Assembly: GCA_911728455.2 (NCBI GenBank)
Contig: OU452235.1
Coordinates: forward strand, 13,006,634 to 13,070,633
Direction of reading: 5' to 3'
DNA length: 64,000 bases
Origin: Marthasterias glacialis
Taxonomy: Eukaryota > Echinodermata > Asteroidea > Forcipulatida > Asteriidae
The position numbers were made by a program, and so were the translations under genes. Below, piece by piece: positions 25,791-38,480 of this stretch (positions are counted from its first letter, which is position 1; the number at the start of each line of letters is the position of its first letter). The notes under the pieces were generated by a model. It was not told the DNA's origin, did not search any database, and saw nothing but the letters and a program-made list of their open reading frames with translations.

Positions 25791-26435
25791 ATCAGTGACA
25801 AGGCTCACAAAAAACATCACAGGGGGATACTCTTGGGACAAAAGCATCCATCAAGAAAGGCCAAAATATGCCAGGAATCCTCTTGATGGACCCCCAAAAT
25901 AGCCCATCCATCTAGGTGCCATAGAGGATTATTCATATCATTATGCTGTGAAAGGGAGGGATAAAGTGTGGCGGTGAGGAATTGGTTTTTGTGGTGAGTA
26001 GGGGCGAGATATGAGCCCTTGGTATGGTCTGGTGACTTTAAGTGACTAGACAAGGTCAATATTTGTCAATTTAATGGCTCCTACATCTTGTAATTGACCA
26101 TGTGGGATTTGGCTCACAGAAGGGTAGAGTTAATAGAGTTAATAGGAAAACCCAGAAAAGTCAATGTAATAACTTCTGGAACGCCCTCAATGAAAGATTT
26201 CTTGTTCTGCTCTGCTCGAGTTGCTTAATTCATGATTTTTTTGTGACAGTGACCAAAAGCATTCACATTTACAGACTTAATAATGCAGTCAGTTTACTCA
26301 TTTTGAATTTTTTCTGTTTCTTTTTTTATTTTACTTATTTTGTGTGTAAAGGAATCAACATCCTGTGGTTTATTAAGACTTTACTGTTTCTTAACCCTAT
26401 CCACACGAAATCATTAAAATTCCTGGTCTTGCTTG

Positions 26436-26690
26436 AATTTGATGAATTCAGTACTGCATATCAAACCATCCATGCTTTGCATAGATCTTATAAAGGGTAT
26501 ACACAGCCGCTTTCCTACAGTAAACTACTGGCTGTTTTGACCTCATTGAGGGCGCTGTTGTACATATCTCTATGGGACTCATGACGTCAGACGCATAAGG
26601 TCTATTAGAGTTCGAAATGTGTCTATTAGAGTTTGATGGACTCAGAACAGCACATCCAAACCATCCATTGTTAACAAAGGATATATAAAA
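26436..26690 (+). repeat. Diverged local duplication (units about 60 bp, offset about 190 bp)
   Basis: The first unit (26436-26500) has GATGAATTCAGTACTGCATA and then CAAACCATCCATG; the second (26629-26690) has GATGGACTCAGAACAGCACA and then CCAAACCATCCATTG. Between them TCTATTAGAGTT occurs twice in quick succession (26600-26634). The duplication overlaps the longest non-Eph open frame, which argues against that frame being a gene. Confidence 0.55.
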
Positions 26691-28096
26691 TGTCATGTCA
26701 ATATTACCAGATTGAAAGAATTGACTGTGGATGCATCAGTCCACACCCCACATGGTCATCACTACATGCCTATGCTCTGCTCTTATGCAGAGTACAATGA
26801 CGGGTACATGTAGAGAACCATACTTCAGTCAGATCTTCAAAGGAAGCTATGTTGTTATCATCAAAATTGTTTAGTGTACGCATTGTGAAGGCAAACTTTG
26901 TTTATGTCTAGCAAAATCTATATTAATGATAACCCTATCTCCCTGTTTGTTATCTACCAGGGGCTTTGTGGTCAACAGCAAAGTACCTCCCAACAACAAC
27001 TGTGTCTGTTTTTTATCTCTCTGCAAAAATAATCCCTCTCAAACCCTGCCTGCTTACAGATTGCCTTTAATCCTAAGGTTGAACTATAACCAACTAAACA
27101 AACACCGCATGCTTTTATGGTTATTAATTGAGCTTATCAAAGATACTGTGTGTGGGGTAAAATTGCTATCACAAGAACATATCTATGAGCACTTGAGTTG
27201 GACAGGAATTTCCAGCTGAAGTGCTAGCAAGTTTGAAGAGCCCACACTGTCCGTGAAAATAATTGTCTTTTGTGAAACTGGAGCTGCAGGACTCTGTAAA
27301 GTATATACTTGAATTCGGAAGTGAGTTTGTTAGAGCATAGAGCAAGTTAGAGCTGTTTCCATTGAACAACACTCTGGATTGGTTGAAAACTTACAAAAAA
27401 AACTTCTCACCAACCAATCAGACCTTCTGTCTCTTATAACAACATAAACCATCAAGAGCCTAGGGAGTCCTTATCAAAACAGCAACTTATGCAATCAGTC
27501 GATTTAAAGTATCAAAATAACTAATATTTTGACAACAATTTTATTTTTAGGCCATTTTAACCATTGGATTTAAAGTCTTCCATCCAACATGACCAATAAG
27601 AATAATTCAACAATTTGTATACACTGTAAATGCTTAACCAGACAGAAGAAGAAAAAAGCTCTAGCAACCAGGACCAAAGAAAAACAAAAGCATGGCCAGG
27701 ATAAGAGTTCAGTGTCATAATAATTACAGATCAAACCATAAATCCGTCAGTGCAAATGCCTGTACAATCCAGCTGATTGGAAAGGGTCTACTACACCTCA
27801 ATGGCCCAAATCATCTAGTTATGGTAGTGGGGTATAAATCAGCCAGCCGAATTAGAACAACTGTCTCCCAGACAAAGAACACGGGGCCTAGACTTGTACT
27901 AGTCTGTCATGTCACAAGATCCATGGTCGTGCAGGGCATGAACAATGCTTGGACAAACCTCGGGTAAAAAAAAACCTAAAAACAATGAATATATCAAATA
28001 AAATACTGGGATTTCAGCAGTCAACAACATCTGTAATTGATTGAATGTAATTTACACTTGTATTACAGATTAAGCTTTAGATGTTTTTGTTGTAAG

Positions 28097-28114
28097 TTTT
28101 TTTTTTTTTTTTTT
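28097..28114 (+). repeat. 18-base T homopolymer
   Basis: Uninterrupted T run followed by AATTAAG. No associated element is recognised. Confidence 0.9.
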
Positions 28115-28865
28115 AATTAAGTATGTACAAAGATGAGAGTCATTGATACCAAAAATGTCTAAAACTATGATCTAAACTAGGAAGTTGCATTAAAATGGTG
28201 GTGTTTTCACCTTTTACTAACCCATTAAGTTATAGATTTCAAGGAGCTTTTCAGGGAACAGTATCCTCAGCAACTAGCAGATCAAAAGGAAGGATCTCCT
28301 TATATCTGAAGAAATTAACAGCAACTTTTATCAACTATTATGTTCAGCTGAAATTTCTCTTCTCTATATACAGATAATGTAAATTGCTCCATCTGAATTG
28401 TTTTGGAAATCTCAACTGTTGGACTTGCTCTATGATGGTTGGACCATGAAGGAAGTTAACACTCCCACAGATGGACTATCCCACTTGGAGCAAGTCTATG
28501 GTTGATTGGGCTTGAGTTGGAGTATGGTTGGAGCCAGCAAGGATTGCTTAATGCCGCATTATTGGACTGGATTGACAGAGACATCCCAGATAATATACAC
28601 AGCAATTAATGAGCCTTTTGCAACTGACAACATGACTTTCTAAATGATTTACAAATAGGGCATTTGCGCTTTGTACAAAAGACACAAATTGCACAGAAAT
28701 AATGTAGAAATGGCCAAGTACATACAAGAAGCTGAAGAGGTGGTACAGTTTAGGCGTTTATGTTTTTGCGAAAAGAGGAACATGATGTACTGCTATTTAC
28801 TTTATCCTCCCGTTTGTGTAAACCAAAAGCCAATTCATTTATAAATTTAATGAGATTTTACATGA

Positions 28866-29100
28866 ATGTCTGAATCAAAACCCGTTTCATGTCTGTACGA
28901 AATTAAACGCTATTTTAAATTTTTAAATGAATGGGAAAAACTGTTTTGTGTTTGAATAAACTGCTATTTCATGTCTGAACTAAACACTATTTCATATCTG
29001 ACATTACTGCTGTTTCATGTCTGAAAATATACTAAAGACAATTTCATGTCTGAATTGAAAGTTATCTCTTTTATTAACTAAGAACTGTATCGTGTCTAAA
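28866..29100 (+). repeat. Degenerate array of a TTTCATGTCTGAA motif
   Basis: ATGTCTGAA or close variants recur at about 28866, 28888, 28970, 28996, 29018, 29046 and 29091, usually preceded by CTATTTC or GTTTC. Spacing varies from about 22 to 80 bp. Related TTTATGTCTACATT and CCATGTCTACATT occur near 29352-29385, so the array may extend with decay to about 29390. Confidence 0.6.
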
Positions 29101-32100
29101 AATTGTTTGTACGCGGCTAATGGATGTGCATTAATGTCGGGAACCTGACAATAATTCATGTTTAGTTTTTATTAACTACCACTTATCATTGGCAGATTTT
29201 TCTTATGCAATACCTTACATGAAAGCTTATAACTTTCCCGAATCTAGATATTTAACATTTAAATTTAAATTTGCGGGTCAAATCGACCAAAAATCGGATC
29301 TAGCATCTTTAATTGAACTGTCCACCATGTCACATGTACAATAATACTAATTTATGTCTACATTGCACTGTTCCATGTCTACATTATACACAGTTGACTA
29401 ACTTTACAAGTTACCTATTTCATGCAAAATAGCTTGTCTATTGTGCTGACCTATTACCATGTTAGTCAAACTATTGACATTTTGTTGAAAACTTCAACAA
29501 AATCAATATGAAGCATTTCACGAGTGATGCAGTTACATAACCCATCCTCCAGGAATGCTCAAGCACAGAAAACCTTGTCAATTCTAATCAAATAACTGTA
29601 ATATATGTTATTGCTTATAATTGGATATCTACTTGTAAGAAAGTGGACTGAGTTCCAAATGGATTCCAAAATGTTTTGTTTCATACTTTTCAGGTGGTAT
29701 TGACGGAACCAGATGATCACTTGAGATTTTGGTTGGTTTTGTTGTTGTTGTCTTGTCTTTTTCTATTTTTTTATTTGAGAATTCAAACTGTCACCAAGAC
29801 GTTTGATCTCCACAAGAAAAATGCATTCATTTGAAATTTGAACAGTTATCTTGTTTAGCACTACCACAACACTGACTCTGCTACTGGCGAAATGGGTGTC
29901 TAACTTTCCTCCCCGTCAAAGGCATTGTTTCAGTTGCTTGTCACTTTTTCCCGAAACCTGAAGATGATACTTTAAGGCCGGGGTAGGATCAATGTACACT
30001 CTTGTCAAACGACAAAGGGGTTTCAGGAACTGGAACAAGATCTAAGTCAACAAAGCTGCGTATATACGAGGCACATCAAACAAGGCTGAAGGATCAATAC
30101 TGGAGTGCTATGGTTGTAGCGTACACCGGTAGGAAAAACAAGCGAAGCCAGGACATATTGGATGTGTGACGAAGACAATAGAGACATCCCTACGACTCCA
30201 TGCTGTATTGATTGGGGCCGGTACACCATGAGCTCATCACCCGGCCTTCAGCTGCTCCCGTGGTATCCTACACCACATGAGGCTCACACCTAACCCCAGC
30301 CTTGCCGAGGACAATCCTTTGTCCCTCCCTACCGCCATTTGTCTGCATGCACTCCAGTTGTCATGAACAGTACCAACGCGGCTTAGTCATTCCTCCCTCC
30401 TGCCAACGTAGTTCAGGATGCTACGGGCGGTTACAACAGTCTTTTGGGGATCAGACTGATAATCCTGCAGTGTTACAGTTGGGATTTCATTTCCTTATCA
30501 GGTGTTTTGGGTAAAATTGATACTTACTTTTGAGGGGTCTTGATTCAATCAAGCAATCTGCACTCCCGCGGCTGGGTTATTTAATGAATTGTGAAACGAA
30601 TGGCAACAAATCCTGGACTAATTCATTAAGCGGAGGGGCCCATACAGAGGGCATCAGTGTAGGTTCACTAATCTTGGCTTTGGGTTTGGTATAAGACTTC
30701 TTTTTTTTTTTTTAATTTAATGGAATCCGATTTGAGTCAATGCCACGATAGGCGTACAAGGTCAAACCTCAAACTGTCCTCGTTAGACAAAGGATCCTAA
30801 CACCTGCGAAATGTGGCCAGCCATCAACAGCCCTCATAAAAGACATATTAGGCAACCTATATATTGTGGTCATCTACCATTGATTGAAGATTCAGTTGCA
30901 GATTGGATACAAAACGAGAAAATTGTCAGACTTAGAGGAGCACAAGACTGAACCAAATTTAACTTGCACGAACCTTGCTCTTTCTATTGCAGATCATTCC
31001 ATTAAAATAAAAACCTCTTTTTTAAGGATGCTATCACAACAGAGGGGGAAGTTAACGATAACTACCCAAGTAGTCATTTGCTACTTCAAGAAATTGTTTC
31101 CAATAACAGAACATCTATTATAGCTATAATTTCTCACACACCTTAATGTTTGCGTAAGAATCCCTCGCTCTAGATTGATTTTCTTTCCTCCTCCTCTTGG
31201 CCAGCCTTAAGAAAGAGCAATATTAAATTTGGGAAAGTAACTGTGGACCTACTCTAATTACTTTTGGGATTCTAGGTCAAAAAACGATTCCTCAATTTTT
31301 AACAAATGCCAAAATTATTCGACTGAATCATCGGAGGGGAATATTCGATGGACAAAAGATGACAAACATTGAACGACCTGATTTCAATAAAGCGCGTCAG
31401 TCACTGAACTTAAAAAAGAATGTTGCGGTGACATGTTTCCAGTGAATACAACGACGGTGCTGTGAACAAAGAACGCTGGGTAGAATCAAGCAATCAAGCG
31501 GGCAATGACTTTAAGTTTAAGATGGATGTGCTGTTGTATCAGAGGCCAAAGCCATTACGCTGCCACTCAGAACATTTTACTAAGCACTAAAATCAAGTAA
31601 GCTAAGTACAGAAGGAAACCAGCAAATTTGGCTGAAAACCAAGAAAAACATGGCTTAGAATCATTCCACAGTAAGCATTCTTTTATGAGGTTGGCCCTGT
31701 TCTCATAAGCTAGGGGAAAAATGTGTTGCCTTCGGAAGTCAAGGGTTTAATGGGATGCTTGTGGGGGTTACGCTCGCTCATAAACCCCAATGAACCTGAG
31801 GGGGTGCTAAGAAAAACATCCCACAACATGACTGGCCACCAGAGAAGCTCCAACAATAAACATAACCCTGAATTTGAACAGGAGCAACAGTGGAACTGTT
31901 TCCAAGATGAAATAATGAGATGGCTGAGGCTTAAAACCACAGCCGAGGCCTTCATGGAAGAATCTGTCTTGATAAATGGTGATGGTGCGTGAGAATATGA
32001 CAGTGTCTATAACCTGCATTAGGGTCAGTGTGATGAATTAGCTTCATGACTGACCCAGAAATTAATTTTTGGGGGGGTTACAGAATGCCTGACAAAGAGT

Positions 32101-32103
32101 ATC

Positions 32104-32291
32104 AGGCCTGATTGCTTGTTCTTGAAAGGGCAAGGGCACCAAGGCATTTTCTTCTTGATAAAGAGCACCTCTATCAGGAAATTGTGAATTTCTATTGGAA
32201 CATTTCAGCACTAAGGCACCAAGGCAATGACCAGGCATGCCAGGGGCAACGAAGGCAATCACCTCCGTTGCCTCTATGAAGTATCAGGCCT
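32104..32291 (+). mobile_element. AGGCCTG-ended dispersed element, copy 2 (best preserved ends)
   Basis: This copy starts AGGCCTGATTGCTTG and ends GAAGTATCAGGCCT; the reverse complement of the end, AGGCCTGATACTTC, nearly equals the start. The internal order is the same as copy 1: TTGAAAGGGCAAGGGCACCA, a TCTTGATAAAGAGCACCTCT block, CACCAAGGCAATGACCAGG and a GGCAAC..GGCAAT stretch. It differs by small insertions (CATGCCAGG) in the right half. A reading frame on the minus strand shows a similar peptide to copy 1 (for example ALVPLPFQE), which reflects DNA similarity and not evidence of a protein. Confidence 0.62.
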
Positions 32292-32579
32292 GGAGGATTT
32301 TTTCAATGGGCTACAACTTATTGTTAGGAATGGAAGCGTGCATGTATTATTGTAAACTTGATTAAAATTCAGATGCTGATGTGTTCTTTTTAAGGTCTAC
32401 ATTAATAAAAAAAAAGATACAAAATGATAAGCAATTTTGATAATCTGGATCTTTTTTGAAGGAGTTTCATTAGTTAATTATGTAGCCGCATTTTTGTGTA
32501 AAATGAAAGAAGATGTATAAATTTGTCAAAATGTTTGTTTGTCAATGAACTGTGGATGAATGTTCAGCCACAACTACGA

Positions 32580-32742
32580 CTGTTTATACAAATTTATACT
32601 TTTTCAGATTATACATGTTTTTAATTATATTTGTATTGTTTTTACACTTTTTACCATTTATTGCTGACATGTAAATCACATCCAGTTTGGCCTGTGGGCC
32701 AAGAAATGTGATGACAATAAAAATAAAACTAAATTAAATGAA
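32580..32742 (+). mobile_element. Possible LINE 3' untranslated tail
   Basis: The stretch contains TTTTACCATTTATTGCTGAC, then ACATCCAGTTTGGCC, TGTGGGCCAAGAAATGTGAT and GACAATAAAAATAAAACTAA. AATAAA lies at 32716-32721, and an A-rich end follows. This style recalls the short 3' ends of CR1/L2-like non-LTR elements in marine invertebrates. No reverse transcriptase reading frame is present nearby, so it would be a 5'-truncated remnant. A terminal exon of an unrelated transcript could look the same. Confidence 0.3.
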
Positions 32743-34769
32743 TGTGTCACTTGTTTTAAAAGCATTTCCTAATTCCCCTCAGCAGAAGGTACTGTATGCT
32801 TTGTATTGGAAATGCATACAAGTTCACTAATGTAGAAAAACGCATACAAAAATAACTGACAGTTATTTAATCAACATAATAAAATACTTCACTCACTAAC
32901 ATAAACATGATTCGCAACACTGTTACGTTACTAATCAAAACTAATAACACACTGACCAATAAATATGTAATCACTCACTGGTATTTCTTGTAATTTCATT
33001 TCTGACTACACGTAAACCTGTTTCAGACATAACAAACAATTCACTTCTGATTCACAACCCAGATGATGTGTTTACTGTTGACCAAAGTTCAAAGTTCTCA
33101 ACGAGACAAACTTCTGATCAGAACTTTCTGCGTAAAGTATGGAGGACTACGTGGCGGAATTTCTGATAACTTATTGCCTAAGTATTTGTGGAGTAGTGTA
33201 CTGTGTGTTTAACAATTGTATCTGAAGTTCATTCATATGATACTGTGTACACAGGACACTTTTTACTTTGTATTGATATTTCAAAATATGTTGAAAAATA
33301 TTTTGAACAGAGTTTAGATATTAGTCATAAAGTGCCTCCACCAGAAATACACTGTACTCTAAAAATTGTCAACCAGATCATCCAGGTTTGGTCATGATTT
33401 TGGTAGCAACAAAATACAATTTATTTTGCAACTCCTTTGTTGGTTGTCTGCATGAATGTTGCTCTGTTTGTGTAGTCTACCAGACTTGTTTTGATTTATA
33501 GTTTCTTTGTTCACATCATTTTTATAACATGGCTGTTCGATTTTTCTATTCAAATGCAATAACAACTTCACACAAACCGATACTTTACAATACAATCATC
33601 ACATCACATTCAACGAACGATTTAACAAAGTCCATAGGCCCTCACAAAAAAAAAATCTATACAATTTTGTAGCAGATTACGTCTGGGAGAATATATTCAC
33701 ACACGACTGTGCCATAATGGAACAAATCTTACCAAGTTGGCCCAACAATTTTCATACTTAGAGCTTTGTAAGATGTTTTAATGGCTTTTGCTCTCTTTTT
33801 ATCTTCAGTTTTTTATTTTTTCTTATTTTTTTAAATGAAGTTGTCCATGATACAGGGAAAGACAAAAATGTTTCCAGAGACAAATACTCACAAGGGAGAT
33901 GGCAAACATCCTGTGGTAAATTTTTTATTGGAGGGTCAGAATTAACAAGCCTTGGGTCAAATCCTTGGCAGACGGGTTAGCATCTTGGAAGAGATTTTTG
34001 TTTCAAAGGTTTTTTTGATAGAAGTAGCCTTTTGAAAATTTCTGATTGAAGACACTGATTGAAATGAACGACTCACTTGCAAACTAACCAAGGCTGGATT
34101 TCACAAAGAGCTAAGATTGATCTTAACATGTGTATCAATCTCAATTGCAAAGCAAAAGTGTGATGTCACAATAGACCGTCCAAGCCTCATGCGTATTAGG
34201 GTCTGTTAAAGCATGTGATTTTGTTTCCTTCACATTTCAAAGCAATGTGCGTGGGACCAACTGGTCCCCAAAATGTTTGAATACGCGTGAGACTTACACA
34301 GTCAAAAAATCACTATGACAATAATTGTACAACTCATCTTAACAGGAAACTCGATGCTTAGTGAAACCGAGCCCTGGACCAAACTTCATATATATATGTG
34401 CATGTTGCTGGGCATAAACAAGTTTAGTAAACAAGCTTGCAGAGTACGGGAAATTTTTGGTGTCTCACTAACCACATAAACAACTTTTGACAACAAAATC
34501 ACAAGACTTCACTTGAAAACATAAACTTACAATATATATTAAAAATGCTGAATAATTTAAAGAGGCAATATCAGAAGTTTTTGTTTTAAGTAAGGGAAGA
34601 CTGGTGTTCATATAAGTAAAAGAGGCATTCTGTTTTACTTTTAGGAGAGCACTGTATAATGTACATACACTGTATAGGGACTGTATTATTCTTGACATAA
34701 AGCATTTTCACTTTTACATTTTAATTCTTTTCTTCAGACGGCCTCTTTAAGGTATGACATAAGGCTTAC

Positions 34770-35430
34770 CTCTACAACTCTGTCCTTCAGCTTCGAATCC
34801 TGGTGAGCAACCACAAGACCCTTGGAAGGCAGTCCACACTCCGAACTTCTGACAGCGAGCCACGATCGGCAGCGTGCCGATTTGTTCAGCATGGTCAACG
34901 CAGATCCCGTCCACGGCAACCAGTGAAACTACATCCGCTCCGGTCACCGTTTCTGGAAAAACGGCAAAATTTTCCGTCTTTTTCACACATACCTCGTAGA
35001 AGACACGGACTCGCATGATGGCCATGCAGGCTCCTGTGTCGCGGAAGGCGAGGTAGAATCCATTGGCGGATGTTGCAAACTCCTCTGACGCTGTGTTAGT
35101 CTGGGGTTCCGTAGCCGAGTCGGTGTCCGAGAACCGTGTCTCGGCCGCAATACGCTTGATCCTTGTATACGGAGGGGCAGACCACTCAGGTAGATTATTG
35201 GGATCACTACTTGATGCCTCGACTTCAAATAGTTCAAATGTTTCTTTACATTGATGGGCATCGTCAATCCCAGTACAGGAGTTCATTGTGAAGTCAATCT
35301 CTACATGGATGCGGTTGCCCAGACGACGTGGTATGTAAGGCATACGTAGCCAATGGCCATCGCTCGCGTCTGGGTTGCGCACTTGACATACTGTATACAG
35401 ACGTCCATAGCTGGGTCCAATTTCTGCCCA
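34770..35430 (-). CDS. Eph: Eph receptor tyrosine kinase, large extracellular exon (most of the ephrin-binding domain plus start of the Cys-rich region)
   Basis: Eph receptors are single-pass membrane receptors that bind membrane-tethered ephrins on neighbouring cells and signal in axon guidance, boundary formation and cell sorting. On the minus strand this 661-bp exon follows a pyrimidine tract ending in TTTTCAG and ends at a GTAAGC donor. It gives 220 complete codons without a stop plus one base, so it leaves phase 1. Numbered from the first full codon of the upstream exon, it covers residues 28-247. Family hallmarks visible: CKETFELFEVE (88-98), IAAETRFSD (121-129), NGFYLAFRDTGAC (150-162), RVRVFYEVC (167-175) and FAVFPETV (182-189). 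Then comes a Cys-rich stretch with C204, C220, C233, C235 and C246 (GSCGCSPGFEAEGQSC). C42/C162 and C79/C88 fit the two disulfides known in Eph ligand-binding domains. The exon encodes no transmembrane or kinase part. Invertebrates often have one Eph gene, so I do not assign an A or B class. Confidence 0.97.
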
Positions 35431-36029
35431 CTGAAAAGAGAAACATTTGAGAGAGAGAAAAAGTTAGAAATGTTGCAAAGTATCTCTATCCACCTTTCTT
35501 CCACCCCCTTTTGTGCCTTTAAGTTTAATTCAGTTGAAGCAGGTAAGCGCTGAGTATGCAGTGGTTCCACACATGGGTGTAAGGGTAAAAACAAAAATAA
35601 TAAGTCAACTCAGAATTTTATAGTTTTCTTCATGCAAAGCACAACATTGAAACAGTACACATTAGCTTCAAAGACATTGCACATTTTTGTCGATCATTTT
35701 GACAATCTGCAAGTACAAGCAAACTTTTGTTTGATCAAAAATTGATGGAACTGGAGAATACAAAATACAACTATGTACACTAAACATATACATGTACGTG
35801 TAAGCCCTCATCTGTGGTTTCCATGATTGAAGCAATGATCAGTTACAAATATTAAAACATATTTTGATACTGATGAAGAGCACTCCATCACTACTTCAAC
35901 ATTACCAGTTCATATTAATTAAATCACATTTTCATTTCAATGGGAAAGCAACTGTTCTTTGCCTCTCAGCAGAAATCAAATTATGAAAACAGATTTTACA
36001 GTTCAATATTTGGCGATATTGGGATCATG

Positions 36030-36330
36030 AATAATGGGACGTTGGGGTGATATTAAGGGGTAGGTATGCAGCTCATGTTCGGACTAACTAAACATCGGCA
36101 ATTAATCGCCGACCAGGCCTGAGTGGATCCAGCGTCCTCAATCATTGCTCCTCCTTCATTTCAATCCCAAGGAGAGGTGGAGACGAGACGGGGTTGAGGA
36201 TACCGCCAAGAGAAGAAGACAGTACACTTGGGAAAACATCGTGCGCTAAACGGCTGACTGACTCATCGTAATAATGTGCAGGTGCGGCTATGGTCACACG
36301 ATAGCGAGACGCTCCCTCTGACACTTGGCC
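36030..36330. promoter_or_regulatory. Possible intronic regulatory patch with a TAAT-centred palindrome
   Basis: A GC-richer stretch about 600 bp from the large exon. At 36096-36111 it contains the near-palindrome CGGCAATTAATCGCCG with paired homeodomain-type TAAT cores. It also has CAGGCCTGAGTGGATCC and several CG dinucleotides. Evidence is composition and motif only. Confidence 0.22.
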
Positions 36331-38109
36331 CTAAGTAACTACTACAGCCTATCAAATTAAGTGCCAATATCAAATGCATAAAATTCAGAAGATTCGTTGT
36401 CATATTTTGGTGCTTTCAATTGGCACTCCGATCAATTTTTTTTGTTTTTCATTTCTTCAAGACTTAACTACTTAAAACCATGTATTTACACAGACAAAAC
36501 AGCATTGGTATCAAATGTGAGTAATTAAATACATACAATTACTCCAAAAGCTCACTTAAAGGCATACAAGAACATTGTTTTTGTGAGATTGAATTCATTT
36601 TCCTCCTCTAGTTTCCAATTACCCATTTTTGTCATTTACAGTCATCCTGTTTATGTAAAAACCCGAAAAAATACAGTTTGTGTTACAAATGTATGTCAGG
36701 GATTTTGTGCACATGCACATCATGCTTTATTTAGTTTGCAGCAATCGAAATAAGCAACTGTGAGCTTTAGACTAAAACTATTTTTTCCACTAATTACAAT
36801 TCTGTATATAAAGCCATGCACTTGCATTTATTCTGAAAATTTAACACCTACTAAATGTTCACTTGCAGATTAAAACTGTTTAACGTTGCAAAAGTTCAAT
36901 TCAGATTTCAACCTTTGTCAGCGTGCATCATAAATTTTGTATCAATCAAACTGCCAGTTGCATTTTTTTCTGACAAGCTGAACATTCATTAAAAGACTGA
37001 GGAATGTTTTGGTCCTTCAATTGTTCACCTCATAGTCAATATTAGTATAAAATATCTATCAAAACCTATGTGCATTTCAATCAGAAAATGATGAAATACT
37101 ACATTTCCATAAGCAAAGACAAACAACTTTTGGCGCAGTGAAAATTCAATCAAATTTTTTTACCCGTTTTTCAGATTTCATTTTTTCCCAATTTGTTTGG
37201 TTGAATGACCGCGGCACTCCGGGCTTCATTTTGTGATGTCTAATTTTGCTGACAAGTGAAAAGCCATTTGAAGCAATATATGCATTAGCCACGCAAGGTG
37301 GGGAGATTCTTGACACAATATTTAGAGTCTATACAACTCAGAGGATCCGTTCCCTCAAATTTATTGCATTACTGCCACAACGCTTTAAAGGTAAACAGGT
37401 GGGTAAAAATGGCACAAGGAATCTGTCTCCACATTTTTAGTAGTTTCTTACAAATAGTTGTGGAAAAATTGAAAAAAAAATTCTAGGTTCAGTTAAGTTG
37501 TCTAAAGCAACTCATTGCCTAAAACTTTCCACAGACAAAATGTCAATTCTAATTTTTTAGTCTTGATAACTTTGTTGAATATTCACAATCAACTTGTAGA
37601 AAAAAAATTAAAGTACAGCAAAAAAAATTGAATACAATCCACAGTTCACCGGTTCAAGTGAAATTTTTATTTCAATAAAAGTGAACACTTTTCAAAACAA
37701 AAAAAAAAGTTTAACAATTCATTGCCTTGGTATATGGGTTAAACAATCTTCAGTGTGGCTATAAACAACACATCAAAAAATGACTGCAATAAACAATAAA
37801 TACACCACTTCCAGCCTAAAAATGATCAGGCATAAAGAACAACTTTCAGAGAGTCATGTTGCTACAATATGTTCTGTCTCACAAAGAGGAATAAAAAACA
37901 GGTTGATAAAACATATTTTTCTTCAAAATAAGCAGAAACAGATAACTGTTGCATCATTGCATTCATTCTTTCTCTAGTATTTGCCCTTTACATTGACTGG
38001 TAGGACAAAGGAAAAGAAATCCCCGTATCTGACAGGAAGCGTCTTTGACTTGAAGAAAATGAGTCTTAAACATATTGCCTGAGATAACTCAGCAAACCAA
38101 AGCTGCAAC

Positions 38110-38480
38110 TCTTAGCAGGTTTAATTAGTAACTAAAGTCTGATGAGCGGGGTCCAACAGAGCCAGCAGCTGCCCATTTAAATATATGCAAACGTACCTCC
38201 GCGGGGCATGCAACTTTCACCCCCAAGTTTCCGCTAATGGAAAACCGCTCCCGATAATGGGGAAATATTAGGAGGAAAATTTGATACAGGCAGAAATACC
38301 GCTGCAAAAATATTGGCTTATGGTGTACAGTCACCCATCCGGCATAGTTATCTACATGCCATCTAGCCCGCTGGAATGAGACACCATTTCTAATATTGTC
38401 GTCAGCACAAGTTTCTGGTATTACCGCGTTGCATTGCCCGAGGCAGGGCAAAAATGCACTCTTAAACCGATCAATGTTAA
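38110..38480. promoter_or_regulatory. Possible intronic regulatory patch
   Basis: A block of higher complexity and higher GC than its flanks (for example ACCTCCGCGGGGCATGCAAC and GGAAAACCGCTCCCGATAAT). No coding frame is convincing on either strand. The regulatory reading is inferred from composition alone. Confidence 0.15.

Larger units (their letters stand above)
1..34769 (-). other. Eph intron downstream of the large exon (partial, continues past the left edge)
   Basis: Transcription of Eph runs leftwards from 34770, so this interval is intronic unless an unrecognised exon lies in it. I looked on the minus strand for the expected next exon (C-x2-C-x-P-G Cys-rich motif entered in phase 1) and for fibronectin type III, transmembrane and kinase signatures, and found none. 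The region carries most of the window's repeats: SINE copies, tandem duplications at 14.2, 18.7 and 20.1 kb, a degenerate array at 28.9 kb, two AGGCCTG elements and many poly-A or poly-T runs. The remaining stretches are AT-rich sequence in which I see no gene. Confidence 0.65.

Noticed and set aside
26102..26584. Plus-strand open frame of 160 codons, the longest outside the Eph exons apart from the exon itself
   Set aside because: Its middle is a Phe/Leu/Tyr-rich product of T-rich DNA, its right part overlaps a local duplication, and no domain or splice context is recognisable.
1..34769. Search for the next Eph exon (C-x2-C-x-P-G motif entered in phase 1) and for kinase or SAM exons
   Set aside because: Candidate Cys/Pro/Gly patterns near 3667 and 15060 on the minus strand run into stop codons; nothing fits.
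34803..35254. Open frames on the plus strand and in another minus frame within the large Eph exon
   Set aside because: They are shadows of the GC-richer exon; the minus frame with Eph motifs is clearly the coding one.
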